Assembly (NCBI RefSeq): GCF_013087515.1
Contig: NZ_JABFCN010000003.1
Coordinates: 304,131 to 368,130 of the forward strand
From: Rhizobium sophorae
GTDB taxonomy: Bacteria > Pseudomonadota > Alphaproteobacteria > Rhizobiales > Rhizobiaceae
DNA length: 64,000 nucleotides
Direction: 5' to 3'
In this document: positions 16,961-25,806 of the stretch, in pieces
Layout of the letters: each line of letters starts with the position of its first letter
Numbering within the stretch: position 1 is the first letter of the stretch
Made by a program: the position numbers and the translations under genes
Notes under the pieces: model-generated
What the model saw: only the letters and a program-made list of their open reading frames with translations
Told to the model about the DNA's origin: nothing
The model's database searches: none

Positions 16961-17922
16961 GCGACCCTCCGTTTTTCAACGTAGACAGATACCGCCGCGA
17001 TAATCACCAGGCCTTGGGCGACCAGCTGGTAGTGCGTGGAGACATCGAGGAAATTGAGCAGATTGTTGAGCAGCGAGACCAGATAGACGCCCAGAAGCGT
17101 GCCCATGACGCCCCCTCGCCCACCCGCCAGCATGGTGCCGCCGACCACCACGGGCGTAATCGATGCAAGCGTGTAGTTTGCACCTGTATAGGGCTGCCCC
17201 ACCCCGAAGCGGCTGACGAGATAGACGGCGGTCAAGGCGGCAAACAGTCCAGACAGCGTATAGACGCCGATAATCACGCCCGTCTTCGGCAGGCCCATCA
17301 GGACCGACGCGTGGGGATCGTCACCGACCGCGTAGACATAGCGCCCGCTTCTGGTGTTGCGCAGCAGAAGTGCAGTGACGATAAACAGAAAGAGGACGAA
17401 CGTGGCTCCGACCGACAGGCCGCCCGCAAGCCGCCCATAGGCAAAGTAATCGAAATTCAAAGGCACCTTGCCGATCGGGCCAAGGCCGTAGAGAAGCGCG
17501 ATCCCCTGAAGCACCGCACCGGTCCCGAGAGTGACGATCAGCGGGTGCACGCCGGTCAGGACGATGACGCCACCGTTCACTGCGCCGATGACCGCGCCGA
17601 GCACGAGGACGCCAGCGACGACAGGAATGACCATGTTCGGGTCACCGTTGATCAGGCCCGAGGTCAGCATCGATGACAGGCTGATGATCGAGCCGACGGA
17701 AAGATCGATGCCACCGGTCAGCACCGTCAGAGTCTGGCCGAGGCTCACTAGGGCGAGCCCGGTCGATTGCTCGTAGATGTTGAGAATGTTGTTCGAGGTC
17801 GCAAAGCGATCGGAAACCGTCAGGCCTATCAGGAACAGCAGGACAAGCAGGCCGACGACGACGGCGAGGCCGGCGCGCGAACCGCTGAAAAATCGGGATG
17901 TGGTGGAAGCGATGGCGCTCAT
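16957..17922 (-). CDS. CUT2-type sugar ABC transporter permease (system 2, first)
   Basis: This 321-residue RbsC-like permease has TVLTGGIDLSVGSIISLSSML, the coupling segment GDDPHASVLMGLPKTGV, and VVVGGTMLAGGRGGVMGTLLG. It is translationally coupled to the second permease. The pairing of two different permeases contrasts with the single permease of system 1 and suggests a different, perhaps bulkier or asymmetric, ligand. Confidence 0.86.
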   Translation of the reverse strand: MSAIASTTSRFFSGSRAGLAVVVGLLVLLFLIGLTVSDRFATSNNILNIYEQSTGLALVSLGQTLTVLTGGIDLSVGSIISLSSMLTSGLINGDPNMVIPVVAGVLVLGAVIGAVNGGVIVLTGVHPLIVTLGTGAVLQGIALLYGLGPIGKVPLNFDYFAYGRLAGGLSVGATFVLFLFIVTALLLRNTRSGRYVYAVGDDPHASVLMGLPKTGVIIGVYTLSGLFAALTAVYLVSRFGVGQPYTGANYTLASITPVVVGGTMLAGGRGGVMGTLLGVYLVSLLNNLLNFLDVSTHYQLVAQGLVIIAAVSVYVEKRRVA

Positions 17923-17932
17923 GACAATATCC

Positions 17933-19420
17933 TCAAGCCGCCGCGTGATGGGTCGCGAGGCCGATGACGGCCTCTTCGTTGATCTCGTGGGCGAGGAGCT
18001 CGCCGGTGATTGTCCCCTCGCGCATGACGATGACGCGATCAGACATGCCGACGATCTCGGGAAGTTCCGAGGAGATCATCAGGATCGCTATCCCGCGATT
18101 GGCGAGATCGTGCATGATCCGGTAGATTTCGGCCTTTGCGCCGACATCGACGCCACGGGTCGGTTCGTCGAGGATCAGCACTTTCGTGCTGGTTCGGGCC
18201 CAGCGGGCGACGATGACCTTCTGCTGATTGCCGCCGGACATCAGAGACACGGCCGTCGAGGGACCGCGACAGGCAATCTGGTAGTTCTCGATTTCCGCGC
18301 GGGCGATATCGTTCTCGAGCTTGCTATCGATCAGGCCCAAGCGCGTCACGCTCGGCAATGTCGAGGCGGTGACGTTCGCCGCAATGTCGAGAAGCATCGC
18401 CAGCCCCTGTCCCTTCCGGTCCTCGGTCACTAGGCCGATGCCTGCAGCGATCGCCCGTGCCGGCGTCATGGAAGCGATCTCCCGACCCTCGATGAGAATC
18501 CGGCCTTCCGATTTCTGCAAGGCGCCAAATATCCCGAAGGCGAGTTCGGACCGTCCCGAACCGACCATGCCAGCAAGCCCGGTGATCTCTCCGGCCCTGA
18601 GCGCGATCGATGCGGCCCTGACGCGGCCGGGAATGCTAAGGTCCTGCGTTTCCAGCACCACCGGGCGTTCGGCAGCCGGTCGGCGCGACGGAAAGAGTTC
18701 GGAAAGGGACCGTCCAACCATGAGAGCAATCAGTTGGTCGCGATTGACCGCTGCGACATCGCGTGTTCCCACATATTTGCCGTCCTTAAGAATCGTCACC
18801 CGGTCACAAAGCGCGAAGATTTCCTCGAGGCGATGGGAGATGTAGATGATGGCAACGCCGGCATCGCGAAGTCCTCGAAGACGCCCGAACAAGACCTCGA
18901 CCTCATGTCCGGATATGACAGCAGTCGGCTCGTCCAGAATGAGCAGCTTGACGTCATGAACGAGCGCCTTGGCAATCTCAACCATCTGCTGGTCGGCCAC
19001 CGAAAGGTCCTTGACCAGAGCCTTCGGGTCGATTTGAAGCCCGAACCGTGCAAGGAGCTCCAATGCGTCATTGGCCGTCCTGCGGTGGTCGATCAGACCA
19101 AACCGGTTTCTGCGCTCGTGGCCGATAAAAATGTTCTCGGCGACCGTCAGATGCGGGAAGAGCACGAATTCCTGGTAGATGACGTGAATGCCTCGTTCTT
19201 TCGCGTCACGCGGCTTTGCCCAGCGCACATCATTTCCGTCAAACCGGATCACGCCGCTGTCGGGCTGGTGAACACCGGCGATGATACGCGTGAGCGTCGA
19301 TTTTCCCGCACCATTCTCCCCGACAAGCGCATGGATCTCTCCTGCACGAACGTCGAGCCGCATATCCGTCAGCGCGTGAACGCCTGGGAACGATTTGGAT
19401 ATTCCGTCGAGTGACAACAT
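17933..19420 (-). CDS. CUT2-type sugar ABC transporter ATP-binding protein (system 2)
   Basis: This 495-residue tandem ATPase of the RbsA type has NBD1 Walker A GENGAGKST, signature LSVADQQMVEIAKAL and Walker B LLILDEPTAVIS. NBD2 has GMVGSGRSE, MSGGNQQKVIVARWA and VLILDEPTRGVDVG. Unlike systems 1 and 3, the NBD2 catalytic Glu is retained. The start at 19420 (MLSLDGISKSF) is chosen because GAGGAT precedes it; the frame extends upstream without a ribosome site. A terminator-like hairpin separates it from the upstream binding-protein gene. Confidence 0.88.
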   Translation of the reverse strand: MLSLDGISKSFPGVHALTDMRLDVRAGEIHALVGENGAGKSTLTRIIAGVHQPDSGVIRFDGNDVRWAKPRDAKERGIHVIYQEFVLFPHLTVAENIFIGHERRNRFGLIDHRRTANDALELLARFGLQIDPKALVKDLSVADQQMVEIAKALVHDVKLLILDEPTAVISGHEVEVLFGRLRGLRDAGVAIIYISHRLEEIFALCDRVTILKDGKYVGTRDVAAVNRDQLIALMVGRSLSELFPSRRPAAERPVVLETQDLSIPGRVRAASIALRAGEITGLAGMVGSGRSELAFGIFGALQKSEGRILIEGREIASMTPARAIAAGIGLVTEDRKGQGLAMLLDIAANVTASTLPSVTRLGLIDSKLENDIARAEIENYQIACRGPSTAVSLMSGGNQQKVIVARWARTSTKVLILDEPTRGVDVGAKAEIYRIMHDLANRGIAILMISSELPEIVGMSDRVIVMREGTITGELLAHEINEEAVIGLATHHAAA

Positions 19421-19442
19421 TGCCTGATCCTCGCGAGTCTCT

Positions 19443-19472
19443 AAAAAACGGTGGGGCATTCGCGCCCCGCCG
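19443..19472 (-). terminator. attenuator-type hairpin after the system 2 binding-protein gene
   Basis: On the minus strand, CGGCGGGGC and GCCCCACCG (one mismatch) form a stem followed directly by six T residues. It lies between the binding-protein stop and the ATPase start, so it probably terminates part of the transcripts and keeps binding-protein mRNA in excess over the membrane components. Confidence 0.55.
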
Positions 19473-19485
19473 AGTTCCTGGGAGG

Positions 19486-20619
19486 TTATTGCGGGTAGTC
19501 GATCTTGAATGTCGTCGGGTTGTAGTCGGGACCCATTCCGCCGGTGACCAGCATGTCGGCCGGCGCGTTCGGAAGCACCATGTCCTTGATGTGAAGGTCG
19601 GGATGGATCGAGGGGGTCTCATCGCCATCGGTCGTGGCGATCTGTGCATTGATCTCGTAGGTGCAGGGAACCTGAGCGCCGGCAAGCACCTTAAGCGCAA
19701 CATCGATCGCGGTGCCGCCCATGGCCGGGGGATAGCCCACTTCGAGCATCGGAACCTTGTATTTCAAAGCCATCTGCAGCGGTCCGTTGACATCAGATGT
19801 GGTGTGCGGCGGGATATCGCCCGGCTTGAAGCCTGCCTCGAGGAAGGCCTCGATGGAGCCTGGCGTCTGCAGGCCATGGGTAGAAAGCACCGCGTTGATG
19901 TCCTTGCCGTATTTCGAGATGACGGCCTGCATGACCTGCTTGCCCTTTACGGGGCTCCAGTCGGAGTAGACAGTGTCAAGTATCTTGATGTCCGGATACT
20001 GGTTCAGAACCTGCATGGCCGCCTTGACGCGCAGTTCGTTGGGGCTCGATCCCGCCTGGCCGCCAAGGATGACGATGTTACCCTTGCCATGCAGTTTTTC
20101 GACGATCCATTGCGCGAAGAGACGGCCCATCATCGCATCCGATGCGGTGACGAAGGTGACGAAATTGTCGGAAGACACACGACGGTCGACCATCACGACG
20201 GGAATTCCGCGCTCCATGGCGCGGGACACAGCCGGATCGACCGCCTGTTCGGTATTGGCGCTGACGACAAGAAGATCGACGCCGCGCGAAATGAGGTCCT
20301 GGATATCGGAAACCTGTTTTGCGTCGTCATGACCCGCATCGGTGATCAGCAGTTGCTTAATCTGGTCCTTGTGTTCAAAAGCGGCCTTTTCCATGGAATG
20401 CAGCATGACAACGCGCCAGCTGTCGCCAAGCCCGGCATTCGAAAAGCCGATCACATAGGGACCGTCCTTCTTGTATTGTGAAGTATCCTTGAAGCAGACA
20501 TCAAGCGACGGGTTGAAAAGGAAGGTTCGCGGAACCCCGGCATAGGTGTCTGCGAGTGTCGGGGCCGCGCCGGACAGCAAAGCCAGTGAAGTAAACATAC
20601 CGATAATTTTGGTTTTCAT
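19486..20619 (-). CDS. sugar ABC transporter substrate-binding protein (system 2)
   Basis: This 377-residue periplasmic binding protein has a Sec signal peptide (MKTKIIGMFTSLALLSGAAPTLADT, likely cleaved after ALA-type residues near 24). The mature part shows YVIGFSNAGLGDSWRVVML, LLITDAGHDDAKQVSDIQDLISRGVDLLVVSA and VVMVDRRVSSDNFVTFV, all typical of ribose/galactose-type binding proteins. A GAGGAGGAT ribosome site precedes the ATG. It is the first gene of the long minus-strand operon; its promoter must lie in 20620-20977. Confidence 0.86.
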   Translation of the reverse strand: MKTKIIGMFTSLALLSGAAPTLADTYAGVPRTFLFNPSLDVCFKDTSQYKKDGPYVIGFSNAGLGDSWRVVMLHSMEKAAFEHKDQIKQLLITDAGHDDAKQVSDIQDLISRGVDLLVVSANTEQAVDPAVSRAMERGIPVVMVDRRVSSDNFVTFVTASDAMMGRLFAQWIVEKLHGKGNIVILGGQAGSSPNELRVKAAMQVLNQYPDIKILDTVYSDWSPVKGKQVMQAVISKYGKDINAVLSTHGLQTPGSIEAFLEAGFKPGDIPPHTTSDVNGPLQMALKYKVPMLEVGYPPAMGGTAIDVALKVLAGAQVPCTYEINAQIATTDGDETPSIHPDLHIKDMVLPNAPADMLVTGGMGPDYNPTTFKIDYPQ

Positions 20620-20977
20620 GATCGATCCTCCTCATGTAACTTAGTCAAACCGCATGACAACAAAGTATTGCTCCCGGAAGGGCGAGCGCCTCGGGGTATG
20701 TCTCTCTGTTGACGGCCTATATTCCTCCCATAGGAACCGCCGTGCGATCCGATGTGAAAGTTAAGGGATGAACCACATCTTTCACAAACCTATAATTATC
20801 CGAAATGGATATTTTAAGTCGCGCATTCTATTTTTGCCTCGCCATACTAAACCTGTGGGAGGAGTGACACGCGTTCTGCATCTGCGGAAAACGGCATGTT
20901 CGCACGAACCTCTCCGACAACAGCAGCATTGGTTACTTCACGCCGGGGCAATTTCCGGCAAGGAAGGGAGGTTTAAG
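20620..20977. promoter_or_regulatory. divergent promoter region of the catabolic operon and the dehydrogenase-regulator pair
   Basis: This non-coding stretch lies between two divergent transcripts. An 8-bp inverted repeat TGTGAAAG (20753-20760) / CTTTCACA (20779-20786) brackets the likely -35 region of the plus strand, and TATAAT at 20791-20796 is a good -10. A second small inverted repeat, TTCCT/AGGAA, lies near 20722-20735. These are plausible operator sites for the regulator encoded at 21950-23695. No other feature was recognised. Confidence 0.4.
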
Positions 20978-21901
20978 ATGGGTGAAACATTAAGGGTTGG
21001 ATGGGCAGGCATCGGCAAGATGGGGGCCCCCATGAGCCGACGCGTGCTGGAAGCCGGCTACGCGCTATCGGTATTCGAACCATTACCGGAAAATCGCGCA
21101 ACGATTGTCGCGGAAGGCGCCAATGTCGCTCATTCGCTGGAGGACCTGGCAGCCGCATCCGACGTCGTGGTGCTGACAATTCCGAACGATGCCATTCTTC
21201 GCGATCTGGTGCTATCCAGGGGCGCTCTCGCGGATGCTCTGAACCCCGGTCAGATCCTGATGGAGATGAGCACCGTCTCTCCCGAAATTTCCGCAGAGGT
21301 GAGCGCAGCACTTAGCGAACGCGGTGTTGCCTATCTCCGCGCACCGGTATCGGGCAGCACGATCACAGCATCTTCCGGGAACCTTTCGGTGATGGTCTCA
21401 GGGCCAGATGATGCTTACCGGAAGGTCGAACCGATGCTGGCATGTTTTTCCTCCCGGCAATTTTATCTCGGCAAGGGAGAAGAGGCCCGTTATTTGAAGC
21501 TCGTTCTCAATGCGTTGGTCGGCGCAACCGCCGCCCTGCTGGGCGAAGCGTTGACGCTCGGCCTGAAAGGCAACCTTTCCGTCGAGACGATGCTGAGCGT
21601 CATTTGCGAAAGTGCCGTAGCGTCGCCTCTGATAGCTTACAAGCGTGACCTGTTGGTCAGCCGCAACTTCGATCCGGCCTTCTCGGTCTCGCAAATGATG
21701 AAGGATTTCGACCTCATCCTGGGTGCGGCGAAGTCGGACCATGTTCCGATGTACCTGGCGTCCATGATCCGGCAGCAGTACGAAGCCGCTTATGCGGACG
21801 GGCTCGCTGAAAAGGACTTCTTCGTGTTGTTCGAACAATCCGAGAGGCTGGCTGGTCTTTCGCCACGCGAAGACAAACCGCAAAACCTCACAGCAGTCTG
21901 A
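20978..21901 (+). CDS. NAD(P)-dependent beta-hydroxyacid dehydrogenase (3-hydroxyisobutyrate dehydrogenase family)
   Basis: This 307-residue beta-hydroxyacid dehydrogenase has the N-terminal Rossmann motif WAGIGKMGAPMSRRVLEAGY, the substrate-binding signature LRAPVSGSTITASSGNLSVMVSG, and the catalytic Lys region LKLVLNALVGATAALLGEALTLG (expected K-x3-N seen as KLVLN). Such enzymes oxidise 3-hydroxyacids or reduce tartronate semialdehyde-like aldehydes. The start at 20978 has GGGAGG upstream; the longer frame to 20768 lacks a ribosome site. It is divergent from the catabolic operon and probably cotranscribed with the regulator gene 48 bp downstream. Confidence 0.82.
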   Translation: MGETLRVGWAGIGKMGAPMSRRVLEAGYALSVFEPLPENRATIVAEGANVAHSLEDLAAASDVVVLTIPNDAILRDLVLSRGALADALNPGQILMEMSTVSPEISAEVSAALSERGVAYLRAPVSGSTITASSGNLSVMVSGPDDAYRKVEPMLACFSSRQFYLGKGEEARYLKLVLNALVGATAALLGEALTLGLKGNLSVETMLSVICESAVASPLIAYKRDLLVSRNFDPAFSVSQMMKDFDLILGAAKSDHVPMYLASMIRQQYEAAYADGLAEKDFFVLFEQSERLAGLSPREDKPQNLTAV

Positions 21902-21949
21902 GTGCACTCGTCAATCTTGCGTTTTCCTGTTTAAACTCTTTCTGAATGG

Positions 21950-23695
21950 ATGCGCGACGGTGGGGAGGCCGACGTGAACGAATACGAGATGCTGCGCGTG
22001 ATCGACTTTCTCGAAAAAACGCGACGTCCCTTTAGAGAGGTGGTGGAGATCTCCGACGACGATGCGGTCTGGAGAATCGTCACCTATCTCATCAAGTCGC
22101 ATATACTCAGTCAAACCGTTTCCATCTCGACGCTCGGTCAGGAATCGGGCCTGCCCTATGCTACCTCAATGCGGCTGATAAACCGGCTGATCGAGGCGGG
22201 TTATATCCAACGCATCGCCAAGGGATCGACGGGCAAAAGCTTCGCGCTGCAGCCGAGCGACGGTCTACTGCGCTCCTTCCAGACCTATGCGCGCAAGACG
22301 AAGTCGCTGCTTGCGCAAACGCTTGGCCTGCGCGTGGGTGAAGAGGAAGATGAGTATTATTTCGGGGGAACGCCGCTCGGATCCCAGATCATTCCCCCGA
22401 TGCGCCTGGTCCAGAAGAGGGCGGAGTCGCAGATCGAATTGCGGTTTCTGCTGAACGACGACAACTACTTCTCGGCGATGCGCAACATGTGGGCGGATTT
22501 CCGCAACAACCTTGCATCCCGCAAGAACTTCGATCTTCTGCCTCTGCCGGAACTGTACCGGCGTGCGCGCGAGAATGGCAGCAAGCCGGTCTCCGACTAC
22601 GATGTCATCGCCATAAACATGCCATGGCTCGGTGAATTTGCCGAGAGCGGCATCGTCCGCCCCATCGATACTTACATTCAAAAGACGGGCATCAATCCCC
22701 TCGACTTTCACCCGTCCATCTGGTCCACCGCCACCTGGGAAGGAAAAGACTACGGTGTGCCCGGCTACTGTACCATCGAAATCCTGGCAGCCCGCAGGGA
22801 TCTCTTCAGCGATGCCGACCTGCCGTTTCCAAAGACGTTCGACGAGGTGATTGCCGCCGGTCGGCGGTTTCACGCACCTGAGAATGGAATGTTCGGGGCC
22901 GTCTGGGACGGTGCGCGGGGCATGCCGATCGCGTCGAGCTTTCTCTTCTTCCTTGGGGCATGCGGTCAACCGGCAATCTCGCTCAGGAAGACCAGGTCGG
23001 GCTTCACGCTGGATGGCGTCGATCCGGACGAACTGAGCTGTACGATCGTATCGGACGCAGGTTTTGCCGCTCTGGAGTTCATGCGGCGGCTGCTGGACAT
23101 ATCGCCGCCCAACATACTCGAAATGGCCTGGGACCAGACACTCGAGATATTCTTCAAAGGGCGCGCCAGCCTCGGCTATTTCTGGACGATGCGCACTGCC
23201 CGCTTCGAATACGACGTTCAATCTGTCGTAAAGCGCCGCGTCGAGTACCTGCCCCAGCCGTCGGGGCCGGGCGGGACAAGGGTTTCGCCAATAGGGGGCT
23301 TTCTGTTCTGTATTCCGACAAACCTGCCCGAAGAACGCGTTGAGCTTGCCGCCGACGCCATCGCCTGGATGGCCTCGCGCGAGGCGATGAAGGCGCATGT
23401 GAAGAACGGATTCCCGGTAGCGCCACGCTTTTCGGTCAGCGCCGATCCGGAAGCGGCGGCAAGCTCGCCGATTGTGCGGTTTGTCGACCAACTGGCCAAG
23501 AAAAACCTGCTGCATACCTGGCAGCGTCCCAATATCCCCCAATACACCACAATCGAGAAGGTTCTTGGTACGGAGATCCATGACGCTCTGCTTGGGAAAA
23601 AATCCCCACGAGCCGCTCTTGAGAGTGCGGCCGCGCTGGTGGAGTCCAGCTTGAAATCCAGGCACAAAAAGTGGGCCAGGCACCAGGCACTTTAG
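21950..23695 (+). CDS. winged-helix regulator fused to a family-1 extracellular solute-binding-protein domain
   Basis: This 581-residue protein has no signal peptide. Residues about 45-115 form a winged-helix DNA-binding domain: VSISTLGQESGLPYATSMRL, then LINRLIEAGYIQRI and the wing KGSTGKSFAL. From about residue 160 to the end it has the layout of an SBP_bac_1 (maltose/sugar) binding protein: RFLLNDDNYFSAMRNMWADF, YDVIAINMPWLGEFAESGIV, PGYCTIEILAARRDLF, FFKGRASLGYFWTMR and IGGFLFCIPTNLPEERVE. It should be a cytoplasmic one-component sensor using a solute-binding fold, analogous in plan to SgrR (HTH plus SBP family 5) but with a different binding-protein family. A GTG at 21974 with GGGGAGG upstream may be the true start. 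It probably controls the adjacent operons. Confidence 0.78.
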   Translation: MRDGGEADVNEYEMLRVIDFLEKTRRPFREVVEISDDDAVWRIVTYLIKSHILSQTVSISTLGQESGLPYATSMRLINRLIEAGYIQRIAKGSTGKSFALQPSDGLLRSFQTYARKTKSLLAQTLGLRVGEEEDEYYFGGTPLGSQIIPPMRLVQKRAESQIELRFLLNDDNYFSAMRNMWADFRNNLASRKNFDLLPLPELYRRARENGSKPVSDYDVIAINMPWLGEFAESGIVRPIDTYIQKTGINPLDFHPSIWSTATWEGKDYGVPGYCTIEILAARRDLFSDADLPFPKTFDEVIAAGRRFHAPENGMFGAVWDGARGMPIASSFLFFLGACGQPAISLRKTRSGFTLDGVDPDELSCTIVSDAGFAALEFMRRLLDISPPNILEMAWDQTLEIFFKGRASLGYFWTMRTARFEYDVQSVVKRRVEYLPQPSGPGGTRVSPIGGFLFCIPTNLPEERVELAADAIAWMASREAMKAHVKNGFPVAPRFSVSADPEAAASSPIVRFVDQLAKKNLLHTWQRPNIPQYTTIEKVLGTEIHDALLGKKSPRAALESAAALVESSLKSRHKKWARHQAL

Positions 23696-23883
23696 ACAAA
23701 CCCTGGATTCCTGATTTCACACATGTAGCAAGGCGGATGGATTAGGGTGCGCCTGCTGCCGCCCACCCATAGCAGTATAATTGCCATTGAAGGACGATCG
23801 GAGCCTGAGTAGACGCGGCTAGGCACTTTTGGCGTGGCCCTCGGTAAGGGTTCATGCCGTCAAGCCAAGCAGCGCCCGTATGG

Positions 23884-24657
23884 TTACGTCAACCGGCACC
23901 CGCCGTTGACGTCGAGAGTTGCGCCGATGAAGTAACTCGCGTCATCCGTTGATAGGAAATGGATGGCAGCTGCAATTTCTGCGGTTTCGGCTGGCCGACC
24001 CATAGGTATCTTGCTCCACTCTGTCGCACGCATCTCCTCTGCCGAAATACCTCGCTTCTCGGCTTCGACAGCAAGCGCATTAAAATGCATCGGCGTGTTG
24101 ATGTTGCCGGGTGCGACGCAGTTGACCCTGATATCGGGAGCGAGTTCTGCTGCCACACTCTGCGTCAGTGAAATCAATGCCGCCTTTGACGCGCAGTAGG
24201 GGCTGAAGAATGCATGGCCCTCCCTCCCCCAGAAACTCGAGACGGTGACAATGGATGCGTTGCCGGCCTTGCGCAGTAGTGGCACGCAGACGCTGATGAA
24301 CTTCACGTTTGCCCGCAGATTCACATTATGGACTTTGTCCCAAACCGACATGTCCATGTGTTCGATGCTGACGGCATCGTGGTTGATTGCGGCGATGAGC
24401 CCGAGGAAACGCAAGGGGATGGCGGTTTGGGCAGCCAGTCTGGCGACGGAATCGATTTCTTCATCGTTTGTGAGGTCCATCTGGACGCCAAAATATTCGC
24501 CTATGAACTCTCTCGACAACGTATCGGCCAGAGCCTTTACGTCGTCGGTCCGATCGCAGAGCACGATCGACCAGCCGGATTCGGCAAATCGTCGGGCCGT
24601 GGCGCGGCCGACTTCCCCTGCTGCGCCCGTTAGAATGCAAAGTTTTCCGTCCTTCAT
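23884..24657 (-). CDS. SDR family oxidoreductase
   Basis: This 257-residue SDR has TGAAGEVGRATARRF, the catalytic Ser in VTVSSFWGREG, YCASK (Tyr and Lys) and GATLDVNGGCRL. The usual NNAG is replaced by AAINHDA, so the substrate pocket may be unusual. The start at 24657 has GGGAGA upstream. It is the last gene of the system 3 operon, downstream of the permease gene, and would act on the compound that system imports. The 188-bp gap to the regulator's 3' end holds nothing recognisable. Confidence 0.84.
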   Translation of the reverse strand: MKDGKLCILTGAAGEVGRATARRFAESGWSIVLCDRTDDVKALADTLSREFIGEYFGVQMDLTNDEEIDSVARLAAQTAIPLRFLGLIAAINHDAVSIEHMDMSVWDKVHNVNLRANVKFISVCVPLLRKAGNASIVTVSSFWGREGHAFFSPYCASKAALISLTQSVAAELAPDIRVNCVAPGNINTPMHFNALAVEAEKRGISAEEMRATEWSKIPMGRPAETAEIAAAIHFLSTDDASYFIGATLDVNGGCRLT

Positions 24658-24763
24658 GATGCTCTCCCTTGAATTTGCGGCCGCCATCCTTGCGTCCCGC
24701 CGAACCCGGCTATGAGCTCACCGATAGCAATGTTGAACGGCCGAACTGCCTGTCGCCCAATCG

Positions 24764-25744
24764 CTACTTGATGATCCCGAGTTTGCTGCGATCAGTTGTC
24801 AGTGCGACGGCAAACAGAGCCGTCAGACCGAAGACGATATTCTGCGCGGTCGGCGCCACGCCGATGATGACGGTCAGGATCCGCAGCCAGGATGTGATCA
24901 GGCCGCCCACGACAGCCGGCATCAGGCCGCCCACGCCACCCGATATGGCGGTGCCGCCAAGCACGACGCCGACGATCGACAGCAGCAGCAGATTGCCTGC
25001 CAGCGTCGGTGAACTGAACGTTGTAATCGAGACCAGGAATAGACCGGCGATTGCCGCACATCCCGCCGATATGGCGAAGATGATCGTTCGCACCGCAACT
25101 GCATTGACGGCCGACATCATCGCCGTCTTTTCACCGGTGCCCAGCGCATAGATATCACGCCCCAGGCGGAGGTAACGCAGCATGAGCCCTAACACCACGA
25201 CGATGAGGATCAGCGCAATGACGCTATTCGGGATGCCGCCGGTGCTGTCTGCAAGATAGGTCACAAGGATGTCGCTGTCCGGCACCGGCTCGGCGGTCGC
25301 GTTCGACAGGAGAAGCGACAGGCCGGAGAGCATGCTGAGCGTGCCGAGCGTGACGATGAATGACGGCAGTTGCAGCCAGGCATGGATAAAGCCCTGTATC
25401 GCGCCGAACACCATCGCAATGACAACGACGAGAACGGATGTCCACGGACCCAGGATCGGATTGAGCGCGACGACCAGAACGCCGGTCAGCGAGGCTACGC
25501 CGGCAACGGAAAGATCAATACTCCCGGCCAATATCGGCAAAGTGCCGCCGATGACGAGGGCGACGATCGGAGCTGCATCCGAAAGGAATCCGATCAGGGA
25601 ATCCGGTTCCAGGACGCCGGGCGCTATGATGGCACTGATAGCCACCAGTGCGATCAGCACGCCCAACGGTCCCAAAGTTCTCCAGACCGTCGATCGATCG
25701 GCCCCCAGGGTGCGGATAATGGAATTGTCTAGCGCTGTTCCCAT
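24764..25744 (-). CDS. CUT2-type sugar ABC transporter permease (system 3, second)
   Basis: This 326-residue RbsC-like membrane protein contains GTLPILAGSIDLSVAGVASLTG, the loop ALGTGEKTAMMSAVN, and GVVLGGTAISGGVGGLMPAVVG, with about 9 hydrophobic helices. The ATG at 25744 is preferred, as the longer frame begins with a TTG and has no ribosome site. Within the operon it follows the ATPase gene and precedes the SDR gene. Confidence 0.84.
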   Translation of the reverse strand: MGTALDNSIIRTLGADRSTVWRTLGPLGVLIALVAISAIIAPGVLEPDSLIGFLSDAAPIVALVIGGTLPILAGSIDLSVAGVASLTGVLVVALNPILGPWTSVLVVVIAMVFGAIQGFIHAWLQLPSFIVTLGTLSMLSGLSLLLSNATAEPVPDSDILVTYLADSTGGIPNSVIALILIVVVLGLMLRYLRLGRDIYALGTGEKTAMMSAVNAVAVRTIIFAISAGCAAIAGLFLVSITTFSSPTLAGNLLLLSIVGVVLGGTAISGGVGGLMPAVVGGLITSWLRILTVIIGVAPTAQNIVFGLTALFAVALTTDRSKLGIIK

Positions 25745-25806
25745 GTTCCTGCCGTCCGTATAGCTATTGTTCGAGTTGCTCGGGTGATCGCCTTCCAAAA
25801 AGGCGG

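Noticed and set aside
14507..16984. Open frame of 825 codons on the plus strand
   Set aside because: It is antisense to two SDR genes and a permease with clear motifs. The translation is rich in Asp/Arg/His without any fold pattern, a typical shadow of high-GC genes.
22265..23683. Open frame of 472 codons on the minus strand
   Set aside because: It is antisense to the HTH-solute-binding fusion, whose motifs are convincing, and it has no recognisable domain itself.
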